From NCBI GenBank assembly GCA_902768715.1, contig CACXMH010000025.1, positions 1-62,813 of the forward strand: DNA of 62,813 nt, read 5' to 3'. The translations under genes and the position numbers were made by a program. Numbering within the stretch: the first letter of the stretch is position 1; every line of letters starts with the position of its first letter. Below, in pieces: positions 24,364-31,456 of this stretch. Under the pieces are notes generated by a model that did no database searches, was not told the DNA's origin, and saw only the letters and a program-made list of their open reading frames with translations. Origin of the DNA: Fibrobacter succinogenes. GTDB lineage: Bacteria; Fibrobacterota; Fibrobacteria; Fibrobacterales; Fibrobacteraceae.

Positions 24364-26050
24364 TCTCCAAAGCGCGGTACTTGAGCAGTTTGATGTTCCC
24401 GAAACTCATCAGCGTATCCGTTTTCAATCGCGTATGATAGTGCATCTTGTAAAAAGGGGCAAGAGATAACGCCGTTGCCTCGGAAATTATATAGACATTA
24501 TCTTTCGTTACATCCTTGATAAGGTTTGTCACGCCCCTCTTTTCCAGTTCCTGCTCTATCGCGGGCAGATACATGTTCCAGTAACCCGTGGAATGAATGT
24601 TGTTCCAGCTGCCCGGTTCAACGGCGGAAAAAACATAATCCGTTTTATGTGAAAATTCTTTGTAGCGCTCAAACGGCAGGAGGAATACATCATCAGGATG
24701 CTCTTTTGTGTAAGAAAGGAATTTTGACCAGTCTTCCTGTGAACCGGATGTTGGCCTTGCCGCTTTTGTAGTTTTAGCCAATTCACCAAAGTAGATGTTT
24801 ATACCCAAAATGACAAGACTAGAAATGCCGACTATTGTGACAACCTTCAGGAAAAGCTTTGTTTGTTTCTTGTCAAGAATGTCGTCTTTTTCCACAAAGA
24901 ATAGAACAAAAACAACGGCCAGAGCCCATATTCCAACCTCTACATGATCAACAACCCTGCTCACCAAAAGTAGATATGTGTAGGGGAGGGCTATAAGGGC
25001 AACGGATACCCAGGGCACCCACCAATTACGCTTGTTAGAAAAGAATATTAGAGCCAGGCACAGAAGCGCCCAGCACCATGTACTTCCGCGCATTAAGGAA
25101 TCAGACAGAACGAGTACGAGCGCAGCCGGAAATTTCGCATAATTCGGCTCATAGCGATGTCTATCTGCGATTTCAATCAAATGCCTCATGCTATCCAGCG
25201 AAAAGACGTTCTTGTCGTAAAAGTACCATGCCTGTAGGTAAGTGAGGTCAAGACTGTTCAAGCCCCGTTCGTCCAATTCAGCCTCAAAAGATTTGTCGTC
25301 GTAAAAAGCGCCATCCCCAAAATAGGCGCGGGGGCCCTGGTACGCAGCATAGAATTCATAATCTCCCTTGTAATGTTCGGAGTCAAATTTGCCAAGCGTT
25401 ACATAGGCAAGGGCGAGAACGACCAAAGCGATTAGAGATGTTTTCCAAACTGTTTTCTGTCGCAAAAATGTGAAGAACAGGAGCGCAGCGAGGGTAGGCA
25501 TCCCTAGTAGGAACATCTCCTTTCGGAACACGAACCCCGCGAGTAATAATAGGATTCCAAAGATTAAGTAGGAACGCTTCTTTTCGGCGTTACCGACAGC
25601 AAAAAGCAGAATGCCCGCCGCAGTCGCGATACCTGCACATTGGGTAAATGCCACCTGTAAATAGAAATCAGGTGCAACACAGGTCAACAGCAAAAAGGTC
25701 AATACACCACCGGCCCTTTTGCCAAACCTTTCCAGAACTACATAGCATAGTGTCGTGAAAGATGCAAAAACTGTAAAGTACTGAAATACAGAGTACCAGC
25801 TTACGCTAGGCAGTACGGCATAGAATGGGCGCAAGAAATAGCCGTAAACGACATTGACGAAATACATGTGCACATCGTATTCCCCGCCATAGGCACCCGT
25901 CAATACAGCGGACATGAAAAAGTCGTCTAGCGAAGAAAATTTTCCGTCTCCAATAACGAGGGCGATCGCAAGAACGACAATGTTCAAACAGACCGCAAAA
26001 AAAAGCGACGAACGGCACAGCTTGTTTATGGCAGGAATGTCCTTCAGCAT
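24350..26050 (-). CDS. Polytopic membrane protein, GT-C glycosyltransferase-like
   Basis: It is 566 residues with about 10-12 hydrophobic segments in the first 420 residues, then a soluble C-terminal domain (GSQEDWSKFLSYTKEHPDDVFLLPF ... VYIISEATALSLAPFYKMHYH). An acidic SSLDDFF motif in the first periplasmic loop fits the GT-C catalytic Asp region. I infer transfer of a polyprenyl-linked sugar to a periplasmic acceptor. It begins the left-going run of genes and has TATATT six bases before its ATG. Confidence 0.6.
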   Translation of the reverse strand: MLKDIPAINKLCRSSLFFAVCLNIVVLAIALVIGDGKFSSLDDFFMSAVLTGAYGGEYDVHMYFVNVVYGYFLRPFYAVLPSVSWYSVFQYFTVFASFTTLCYVVLERFGKRAGGVLTFLLLTCVAPDFYLQVAFTQCAGIATAAGILLFAVGNAEKKRSYLIFGILLLLAGFVFRKEMFLLGMPTLAALLFFTFLRQKTVWKTSLIALVVLALAYVTLGKFDSEHYKGDYEFYAAYQGPRAYFGDGAFYDDKSFEAELDERGLNSLDLTYLQAWYFYDKNVFSLDSMRHLIEIADRHRYEPNYAKFPAALVLVLSDSLMRGSTWCWALLCLALIFFSNKRNWWVPWVSVALIALPYTYLLLVSRVVDHVEVGIWALAVVFVLFFVEKDDILDKKQTKLFLKVVTIVGISSLVILGINIYFGELAKTTKAARPTSGSQEDWSKFLSYTKEHPDDVFLLPFERYKEFSHKTDYVFSAVEPGSWNNIHSTGYWNMYLPAIEQELEKRGVTNLIKDVTKDNVYIISEATALSLAPFYKMHYHTRLKTDTLMSFGNIKLLKYRALENEDE

Positions 26051-26062
26051 ATCACTAATATA
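26051..26062 (-). promoter_or_regulatory. -10 box for leaderless GT-C-like gene
   Basis: TATATT (minus strand 26062-26057), six bases AGTGAT, then the ATG at 26050. Confidence 0.55.
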
Positions 26063-26083
26063 AATTTTTTTCCCGTATGCAGG

Positions 26084-26917
26084 CTAAAGCTTGTTGAACT
26101 TTCTCATTTCTTTGTCCAAGAAAGGATCTACGAATTTTGCGTAAATCAGCGTTGTTTCTAGGTTCCGGTGACCGAGCAGCTTGCTTGTGGCTGGGAGGGG
26201 GATGCCGAGAGTTATGCAAGTCGTCGCAAACGTGTGCCGCGCCAAGTGGCAGTGGATGTACTTGCCGTGTCCGAGTTTTTGTGCCGCTCTGCGCAATGAC
26301 CTGTTGAAGTACGAGTTCTCAACCACCCTAAATATTGGGCCGTTTGTCATTTTTTGGGGCAGCAACAAGCGAGCCTGCACCGGGATAGGAATGTACACCG
26401 GATCGCCAGTTTTGTGCATCTGCTTGCGGATTTTCCAGTCGAAAATCTCGTTGCCGTTTAACGTTTTCAAATCGCTGTAGCGCAGTCCGGTAAAACAACT
26501 GAACAAAAAGACCCGCATGGTGTCCTGTTCTGTTTGCGTCAGAAACCTCCTCTTTTCTTCAAAACTCAGATAAAGGCTTTTGAGTTCGCGCTTTGTCAGA
26601 AAACCCCTACGGGTGTAAACCCGTCCAATCTTGATCTTGTCAAACGGGTTAACCTTCAATAGTCCGTCTTGAAATATCCGGTTTGTAAAATTCCTGAAAA
26701 CGGAAAGGGCTTTGTTTATGGTACTCTGCTTGTTGCCTTGCTGTATCAGGTGAGTCTTGTATTCCTGTACCAGTTCGGTGGTTATGTTTTCACACTCCAA
26801 GTCTGGGCAAAATTTTGAAATTTTCTTTAAATTCCAGTAGTAGGCCCGCACCGAAAGCGGCGCAAGATTGTATTTTTCTTTTTCTAGATATTGTAGGGCG
26901 GTATCAAAGAAAGACAT
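26084..26917 (-). CDS. Tyrosine recombinase (phage-integrase family)
   Basis: It is 277 residues. An N-terminal SAM-like core-binding domain (1-100) is followed by a catalytic domain with Arg146 (FTGLRYSDL), Lys169 (MHKTGDP), His224/Arg227 (HLARHTF), His250 (LLGHRNLETT) and Tyr259 (TLIYAKF); the set is complete. It lies about 60 bases from the first pilin cassette, and no prophage or conjugation genes are nearby. It may act on the pilin cassettes as a shufflon-type invertase. An alternative is a leftover integrase. Confidence 0.88.
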   Translation of the reverse strand: MSFFDTALQYLEKEKYNLAPLSVRAYYWNLKKISKFCPDLECENITTELVQEYKTHLIQQGNKQSTINKALSVFRNFTNRIFQDGLLKVNPFDKIKIGRVYTRRGFLTKRELKSLYLSFEEKRRFLTQTEQDTMRVFLFSCFTGLRYSDLKTLNGNEIFDWKIRKQMHKTGDPVYIPIPVQARLLLPQKMTNGPIFRVVENSYFNRSLRRAAQKLGHGKYIHCHLARHTFATTCITLGIPLPATSKLLGHRNLETTLIYAKFVDPFLDKEMRKFNKL

Positions 26918-26980
26918 TTTGGACTCCTTTTGTCGTTAAAAAGCGCCGCCAAATTAGTTTTTTTGTTCGTCCTGGTATTT

Positions 26981-27263
26981 AGCAGGATTCTACGTGCATC
27001 TGGAGGATGCTTGGGTTGTGGATCAGCAGAAGTATGGTTCCTTTACTGATATTGGCTACGAAGCTCCAACCTCTACAGTTTTCACCTACAGCGAACAAAA
27101 CGGCTTTAAAGCCGTTAGTACCGCTCTTGACAAGTGCACTGGCGCAAATGGACAAACTTGGACGGTCGGTGTGGTTGTAACCAATGGTAAAGCCACATAC
27201 ACCGCCTCCGACAACTGCCCTGTCCTGACCCCGAACTTCAAGAACATCGGTTCCAGCAAGTAA
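26981..27263 (+). pseudogene. Silent pilin cassette 1 (C-terminal part only)
   Basis: The frame reads FYVHLEDAWVVDQQKYGSF, IGYEAPTSTVFTY, ALDKCTGANGQTW, SDNCPVLTPNFKNIGSSK, then stops. It aligns with residues 48-140 of the pilin at 29571-29993 but lacks the prepilin leader, the N-terminal helix, a promoter and a ribosome site. The Cys pair of the pilin is kept. Similarity to pilE begins at AGCAGGAT and continues past the stop codon (TAATCTAGGCAGTAAAGCTT). It ends with its own terminator. Confidence 0.85.
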
Positions 27264-27285
27264 TCTAGGCAGTAAAGCTTGACAC

Positions 27286-27316
27286 AAAAGGCCCTCCCCT
27301 CACGGGAGGGCCTTTT
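27286..27316 (+). terminator. Terminator of pilin cassette 1
   Basis: Stem AAAAGGCCCTCCC / GGGAGGGCCTTTT with a 5-base loop and a following T-rich tract. An unexpressed fragment with an intact terminator suggests it was copied from, or swaps with, an expressed gene. Confidence 0.85.
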
Positions 27317-27477
27317 GTTGTGTCATAAGTCCGTCATACGCTAGGCGCTATCTACAGAAACGATATTGTTTTTGTAAAAAAAAGAGCACCTTGAGCAAGT
27401 TTAAGTCGTTAAGAACCTATTTCGATAAGAACAGGAATGAGGGATGTGTTTATGTGAGATGTTGGTTAAAAGTGGAC

Positions 27478-27750
27478 GGAACCTACGTGCATATGCAGGA
27501 TGCCTATATTGTGGACCAGCAGGCTGCCGGTACTTTTGATCAGATCGGCTACGACAAACCCACTTCCACGGTTTTCACCTATACCGACAACAACAAAAGC
27601 TTTAAGGCCACATCCACTGTTCTCGACAAGTGCTCTTCCCAGGAATGGACGATCGGTGTGGCTATAGATGGCGGCAAGGGCAAATATACGGCCTCCGATA
27701 ACTGCCCGACCCTGACCCCGAACTTCAAGCTTATCGGATCCAGCAAGTAG
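27478..27750 (+). pseudogene. Silent pilin cassette 2 (C-terminal part only)
   Basis: The frame reads TYVHMQDAYIVDQQAAGTF, IGYDKPTSTVFTYTDNN, VLDKCSSQEWTIG, SDNCPTLTPNFKLIGSSK. It shares 19 identical bases with pilE at its 5' edge (27482-27500). The open frame continues upstream to a TTG at 27391, but those 30 residues are not pilin-like and have no ribosome site. It has an intact Cys pair and terminator but no promoter or leader peptide. Confidence 0.85.
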
Positions 27751-27781
27751 TCGTAATCCTAGCAGTATAGCTTTACGCGAT

Positions 27782-27812
27782 AAGCACTCCCTCGCACGGG
27801 AGTGCTTTTTTT
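27782..27812 (+). terminator. Terminator of pilin cassette 2
   Basis: Stem AAGCACTCCC / GGGAGTGCTT and a run of T. The stem sequence is nearly that of the pilE terminator at 29519-29548. Confidence 0.85.
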
Positions 27813-27901
27813 GTTTTACCCAAAACTAAAGGAGATTTTTTTCCATCTTGTCGCATAATGCGATAATGGCCGGCCTCATTCTGAACGATAATCCCGCAAG
27901 T

Positions 27902-28544
27902 TCAGTTGTGTCCAGCAACGGCACCAGTGTCCAGCAACGGCACCAGTTCCGCAAAGGAGTCTTCTGTCATGTTATCCGCGACCTGTCGCAATTTTTCGAC
28001 AAGCGCTTCCAGGCTTTTTGCTGCAACGATATTCCTGTATGAACGCGCCTTTTTCAAGCGTGGTAGCAAGATGTTCACTCTGGGAGTAGATTTGAATAGG
28101 GACTCGTACTGATAAATGTCGTAAAGGTCGCGCATCAGCTCTCGCTCATTCCAAGCGGCAATCTTATGAGCGAACGACACTCCGGGTTCCATGATGCGCA
28201 CGATACGGGCCGGACGACCATATGGTGTCGTCAATAGTGACGACGACATCGCTATGGACGGACATTCCTGTTCGGTATTGATTTCGATTTGTGCGCTCTG
28301 CCCCCCGAAATCAACGACAATGCGCAACGCCTTGGAATTCAGGGTCGATTCGAACTTTAGTCCTTCTACCATCTTTTTTGGAATCGAAGGGAACGAATAT
28401 ATAGTCAACATCGTTCGTGTAACGGGGGCTGTGCATCAGCCGCAAGGACATGCCGCCATTGAGAATGGCCGAGTTGCCGAACCTGTCCGCAAAAAAATCT
28501 ACAATCCAAGCCAACAAGGCTTCAGTGCTTTCAAACCTTTCCAT
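27902..28544 (-). pseudogene. AbiEii-like nucleotidyltransferase, frameshifted
   Basis: The 5' frame (28544-) gives FGNSAILNGGMSLRLMHSPRYTNDVDYIFVPFDSKK and then leaves frame. The next frame gives MVEGLKFESTLNSKALRIVVDF ... EPGVSFAHKIAAWNERELMRDLYDIYQYESLF, the rest of the family. The switch falls in an A6 run (28374-28379 as T6 on the plus strand); five A would restore one protein. A 19-base tandem duplication (27908-27945) also changes the last residues. It overlaps the AbiEi gene by 14 bases. It may be phase-variable, dead, or a sequencing error. Confidence 0.75.
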
Positions 28545-29136
28545 AAACCGTATTCCTTACAAATATCCTGAATTTCGGATTGGCGAAACGCTCCAGATAG
28601 GCGTCCAATCTTTCCTTGGAGACCTTTGAAAAATCAATGTCCTGAAAAATATTGAAATAGAAGACTTTTTTGTGCTGGTAAAAATAGAGGGTGTCCAGCA
28701 CGGCCTTCTCCGCATCGGCCATCCGTACGCCGTTCTCGAGCGAGGTCATGCCAAAGTACAGTTCCTTCGAGATTCTTGCGTAAGAGAGGTTCACGTCACC
28801 CGTGAACTCGCTGGCTCGTGACGGAACCACGCAGCTTACCAGAAATGGACTCTCCGTGCCGATGATCCTGTGGTAGGCTAGGGCAGATCCGAACGATATG
28901 TACGAATCTGTTCGGACTTTCGCAGAAAGAACTTGCGAATTGAAATCGCGGGTAACATAAATTCCGCGGCAGTAGCGTTTCAGCAGTCCGGCCGCCTCGA
29001 ATTGTCTGACAGAGCCCCAAAGCGATTGTCGGTTGGAAATGTTGAAAAGTGAACTGAGTTCGGATAGCGAGAAAACCTCTCCCACCTTGGGAGCGAAATT
29101 CGTAAGTTTTTCCGTATTCTCCAGCGCAAATTTCAT
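28531..29136 (-). CDS. AbiEi-like antitoxin/repressor
   Basis: It is 201 residues: VGEVFSLSELSSLFNISNRQSLWGSVRQFEAAGLLKRYCRGIYVT (winged helix) and SYISFGSALAYHRIIG, plus MADAEKAVLDTLYFYQHKK, conserved in AbiEi-type transcription regulators. It differs strongly from the AbiEi at 6754, so it is an independent acquisition. A 12-bp inverted repeat overlaps its promoter. It is intact although its toxin is frameshifted. Confidence 0.8.
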   Translation of the reverse strand: MKFALENTEKLTNFAPKVGEVFSLSELSSLFNISNRQSLWGSVRQFEAAGLLKRYCRGIYVTRDFNSQVLSAKVRTDSYISFGSALAYHRIIGTESPFLVSCVVPSRASEFTGDVNLSYARISKELYFGMTSLENGVRMADAEKAVLDTLYFYQHKKVFYFNIFQDIDFSKVSKERLDAYLERFANPKFRIFVRNTVYGKV

Positions 29137-29140
29137 ATTT

Positions 29141-29174
29141 ACAGATAATATACCATTTTTTTTATATTATCTGT
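29141..29174 (-). promoter_or_regulatory. AbiEi operator/promoter, perfect 12-bp inverted repeat
   Basis: ACAGATAATATA (29141-29152) and TATATTATCTGT (29163-29174) are perfect inverted arms separated by 10 bases. The arms cover a TTGACA and a TATATT box reading toward the ATG at 29136. This fits autorepression by the AbiEi-like protein. Confidence 0.7.
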
Positions 29175-29310
29175 CAATATGAAAATAAGGGGAAATTACC
29201 TCACGGGGAGGTCTAGGAATTGGCTTCTACTTTGCGCTTTACTGGCAAAATTCATGAAAAATACATTGCGCACTATTGGAAAAATTGAACCAATGAAATA
29301 GGATTAACGG

Positions 29311-29493
29311 TTATTCAACACGAATAATCTTAAAGGTGGCGAATTTTCCGTTCTTGACGGCGAAAAAGTCTTTAACAATCCGGGTCTTTTTCACGGAATC
29401 GTAACGTGGGATAACGGCAACATCGACATCGCTCCTGAAACGCTATACCATGATAGTATGGCATATAATTGCGATGACCAAATCCTGATGTAA
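29311..29493 (+). pseudogene. DUF2442-like gene remnant
   Basis: An open stretch without a usable start reads LFNTNNLKGGEFSVLDGEK, VFNNPGLFHGIVTWDNG, NIDIAPETLYHDSM and ends at TAA. It resembles the C-terminal two thirds of DUF2442 proteins (LKdpelF..v.vd.GtivWpNGaDiaPetLY). The 5' end is missing. The stretch 29175-29310 shows nothing else I recognise. Confidence 0.55.
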
Positions 29494-29518
29494 AAAAAAA
29501 TGAAAATAATTTTTTATA

Positions 29519-29548
29519 AAAGAAGCACTCCCAGGGGGAGTGCTTCTT
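29519..29548 (-). terminator. Terminator of the expressed pilin gene
   Basis: On the minus strand, stem AAGAAGCACTCC / GGAGTGCTTCTT is followed by an AT-rich tract. Confidence 0.8.
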
Positions 29549-29570
29549 GTGTTAAGCTATACCGCTTAGA

Positions 29571-29993
29571 TTACGAGCCGGCGGCGCTGGAACCGATATA
29601 CTGGAAATTCGGGGTAAGGGTCGGGCAGTCTGCTCCAATGGTGTATTTCGCTCCGCTACCTTGTAGCGCTGCGTTAATCCCCCATTCGCCGTTATTAGCA
29701 CATTTGTCGAGAGCTTTACTAGCCTTGGCATGCCAAGTGTAGGTTGTTTCGTCATAGGTTATAACTGAAGAGGTGGGTTTTTCGTAGCCAATCTCAGCAA
29801 ATGATCCCACTTTCTGCTGATCGACTACGTATGCGTCCTGCATATGCACGTAGGATCCTGCTGCAGGGCCGACTTCAGAGGCCTTGGACTTCTGGATCTG
29901 TGCGAACAGTTTCGGCACTGCCACGGCGGCCAAGATGCCCATGATCACGATCACGACCATCAATTCAATAAGGGTAAAACCTTGCTTTTTCAT
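29571..29993 (-). CDS. Type IV pilin (complete, presumably expressed)
   Basis: It is 140 residues. MKKQGFTLIELMVVIVIMGILAAVAVP has the prepilin peptidase site G/F and Glu5 of the mature pilin. A conserved helix to about residue 45 is followed by the switchable domain YVHMQDAYVVDQQKVGSFAEIGY ... DKCANNGEW ... DCPTLTPNFQYIGSS with one Cys pair. It has AAGGAGA before the ATG, a promoter, and a terminator. Two silent cassettes in the opposite orientation match only the domain after residue 47. Pili of this kind have been linked to cellulose adhesion in Fibrobacter. Confidence 0.92.
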   Translation of the reverse strand: MKKQGFTLIELMVVIVIMGILAAVAVPKLFAQIQKSKASEVGPAAGSYVHMQDAYVVDQQKVGSFAEIGYEKPTSSVITYDETTYTWHAKASKALDKCANNGEWGINAALQGSGAKYTIGADCPTLTPNFQYIGSSAAGS

Positions 29994-30000
29994 AGTGTGT

Positions 30001-30085
30001 TCTCCTTGTTGTTAGTGACACATTTGTTTGGGCGGAATTGCCCGGTTACATCCTGTAATATACAACTTTTTTCACGGAAAAGCAA
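30001..30085 (-). promoter_or_regulatory. Pilin promoter and ribosome site
   Basis: Minus strand: -35 TTGCTT at 30085-30080, a 17-base spacer, -10 TATATT at 30062-30057, a leader of about 55 bases and AAGGAGA at about 30006-30000. The rest of the gap to 30318 is AT-rich with TTGACA words but no recognised gene. Confidence 0.65.
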
Positions 30086-30265
30086 TAGTTTTGTCAAAAA
30101 AATGTCACGATTGCGTCATAACAAGGTTGAACATTGACAAAATTGCCGTTTTTCGCAAAAAATCGCCATATTGCAGGTGCGTTTGCTGGCAATAAACATA
30201 GATTTTTTTTTACAGAAAGGGGGATTTTCCCGGATTTTTATAGTCCAAGTTGGAATATATATCGA

Positions 30266-30292
30266 ATAAAAAGCCCGTTCGGTGAACGGGCT
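30266..30292 (-). terminator. Terminator downstream of the Rpn fragment
   Basis: On the minus strand, stem AGCCCGTTC / GAACGGGCT is followed by TTTTTAT. Confidence 0.8.
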
Positions 30293-30318
30293 GGTTGGAA
30301 AACTATTTGACGCTTGAA

Positions 30319-30702
30319 CTATGTCTCCGGCGAGTCGATTTCTTTCTTGAGCTCAAGGACGGTTGATTGGGGAAGTTCCGTAAGATCAGCGATTTCTTCA
30401 ATAGGCTTATTCATCGCAAGCATTTTCCTCGCGATTTCCTTCTTCGTTTTCCGGGCCGCACCGTATTCCCAGTACGACTTGTCGATGTCTTTCATGATGT
30501 TGCTGAGCATATATCCTGCACTAAAATTACACAATTTTACCTCGTTTTGCAATACCCTGAACACGGGATCGCTTGCGAATTCGCTGAAATCGTCTTCTTT
30601 ATTGAGGGCGTCGATGGCGCGGAGCCACTGGGCGATGCGGCATTTATCAAAATCGTCGTTTACTTTGAACTTGTCTTCCCCGACTTGGTCGGGGACCTCC
30701 AT
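30319..30702 (-). pseudogene. C-terminal fragment of an Rpn/PD-(D/E)XK transposase-like nuclease
   Basis: ALNKEDDFSEFASDPVFRVLQNEVKLCNFSAGY and EIARKMLAMNKPIEEIADLTELPQSTVLELKKE match the C-terminal tail of Rpn-family recombination-promoting nucleases, whose catalytic N-terminal domain (about 200 residues) is missing. The first codons (MEVPDQVGED) are encoded by a palindromic repeat bordering the GIY-YIG gene, so the truncation point is the repeat. Confidence 0.65.
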
Positions 30703-31022
30703 TTCTTTATGTTATCTACAATATCTGCGGTCACGCCAATAGATTCTGCAAGGTCGTTCCAGCTCGGGTTTGTTTTTTCTATCAAGTTCATTTTCCATAA
30801 GCGATTCCAGCGTTTAAGACGCTTTTCCCTGGCGATAGCATCGTTTATGTTGAAGAACAACTCGTAATGCACGAGTTGATTTACGTTGTAGTCGCTGGTA
30901 AAACCCTCGTTCAATTTAATTTTGTGTTCAAGGATTCTGCGATATAAGTCATTTGTCACTCCCGTATAGAAGACGGTTCGGTATTTATTGGTGAGAATGT
31001 AAACGTAATAGTTGTTGTTCAT
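30660..31022 (-). CDS. GIY-YIG single-domain nuclease
   Basis: It is 120 residues: MNNNYYVYILTNKYRTVFYTGVTNDLYRRILEHK is the GIY-YIG core, followed by LVHYELFFNINDAIAREKRLKRWNRLWKMNLIEKTNPSWNDL, the standard end of the UPF0213-like family. The last 11 residues (SPTKSGKTSSK) are encoded by a palindromic repeat. The gene lies between two inverted copies of that palindrome. It probably cuts DNA; a link to spreading of the repeat is inference. Confidence 0.85.
   Translation of the reverse strand: MNNNYYVYILTNKYRTVFYTGVTNDLYRRILEHKIKLNEGFTSDYNVNQLVHYELFFNINDAIAREKRLKRWNRLWKMNLIEKTNPSWNDLAESIGVTADIVDNIKKWRSPTKSGKTSSK
30671..30700 (-). repeat. Palindromic repeat, left of GIY-YIG gene
   Basis: Reading on the minus strand: GGAGGTCCCCG, a loop, CGGGGAAGACAA. 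It is the inverse of the copy at 31031-31059. Confidence 0.8.
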
Positions 31023-31030
31023 ATTTTATA

Positions 31031-31059
31031 GGAGGTCCCCGCCTCCGCGGGGAAGACAA
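31031..31059 (+). repeat. Palindromic repeat, right of GIY-YIG gene
   Basis: GGAGGTCCCCG, CCTCC loop, CGGGGAAGACAA: outer bases identical to the left copy with a different loop, facing the other way. Confidence 0.8.
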
Positions 31060-31180
31060 TGGGTTGGTTGATTTACAATTATATTCGAACGGGGAAAAAA
31101 CCCATCTGCTATATAGACGTTTTTTTGAGGGAAAATATGCCTGAAAATTTTGTTTACGTGCGGATTTTACAGATGATAGC

Positions 31181-31210
31181 GGATCCTCGCCTTCGCGAGG
31201 ATGACGAGGG
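31181..31210 (+). repeat. Dispersed palindrome (GGATCCTCG...CGAGGATGACGA type)
   Basis: A hairpin CGGATCCTCGCC/TTCGCGAGGATGACGAGG. Degenerate relatives follow at 31275-31300 (GGGCGAGGATGACGAAGG) and 31408-31437. The gap 31060-31456 otherwise holds no recognisable gene; its open frames are translated repeats. Confidence 0.8.
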
Positions 31211-31456
31211 GGGAACCTCGCCGGAGCCTGCCCCTGCTTGTGCTGAGCAAAGCCGAAGCAAGCAGGGCCGAATGGGCGAGGATGACGAAGGGAGATGGTG
31301 ATGGTAGGGATAGGAGGTGCCCGGTCAGATGCGAATGAGGCGAACGATATGCAAAAACTCGTTTTTGCATATCTGAGCCGAAGAGCATCGCACTTGTGCA
31401 AGCCGGGCATGACAGCGGGAGGGGCGCGGGGATGACAAAGGAGGAGCGGGGAGGTG

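Noticed and set aside
26084-26917. Prophage or integrative element marked by the integrase
   Set aside because: No structural, replication or conjugation genes and no tRNA or obvious att duplication nearby; pilin cassettes are the only linked feature.
27391-27477. Start of an expressed gene from cassette 2 at TTG 27391
   Set aside because: There is no ribosome site, no promoter of the TATATT type, and the first 30 residues are not pilin-like and lack a signal.
30000-30260. G-quadruplex upstream of the pilin gene, as in Neisseria
   Set aside because: Only a single short G run (AAAGGGGGA) is seen; the four-run pattern is absent on both strands.
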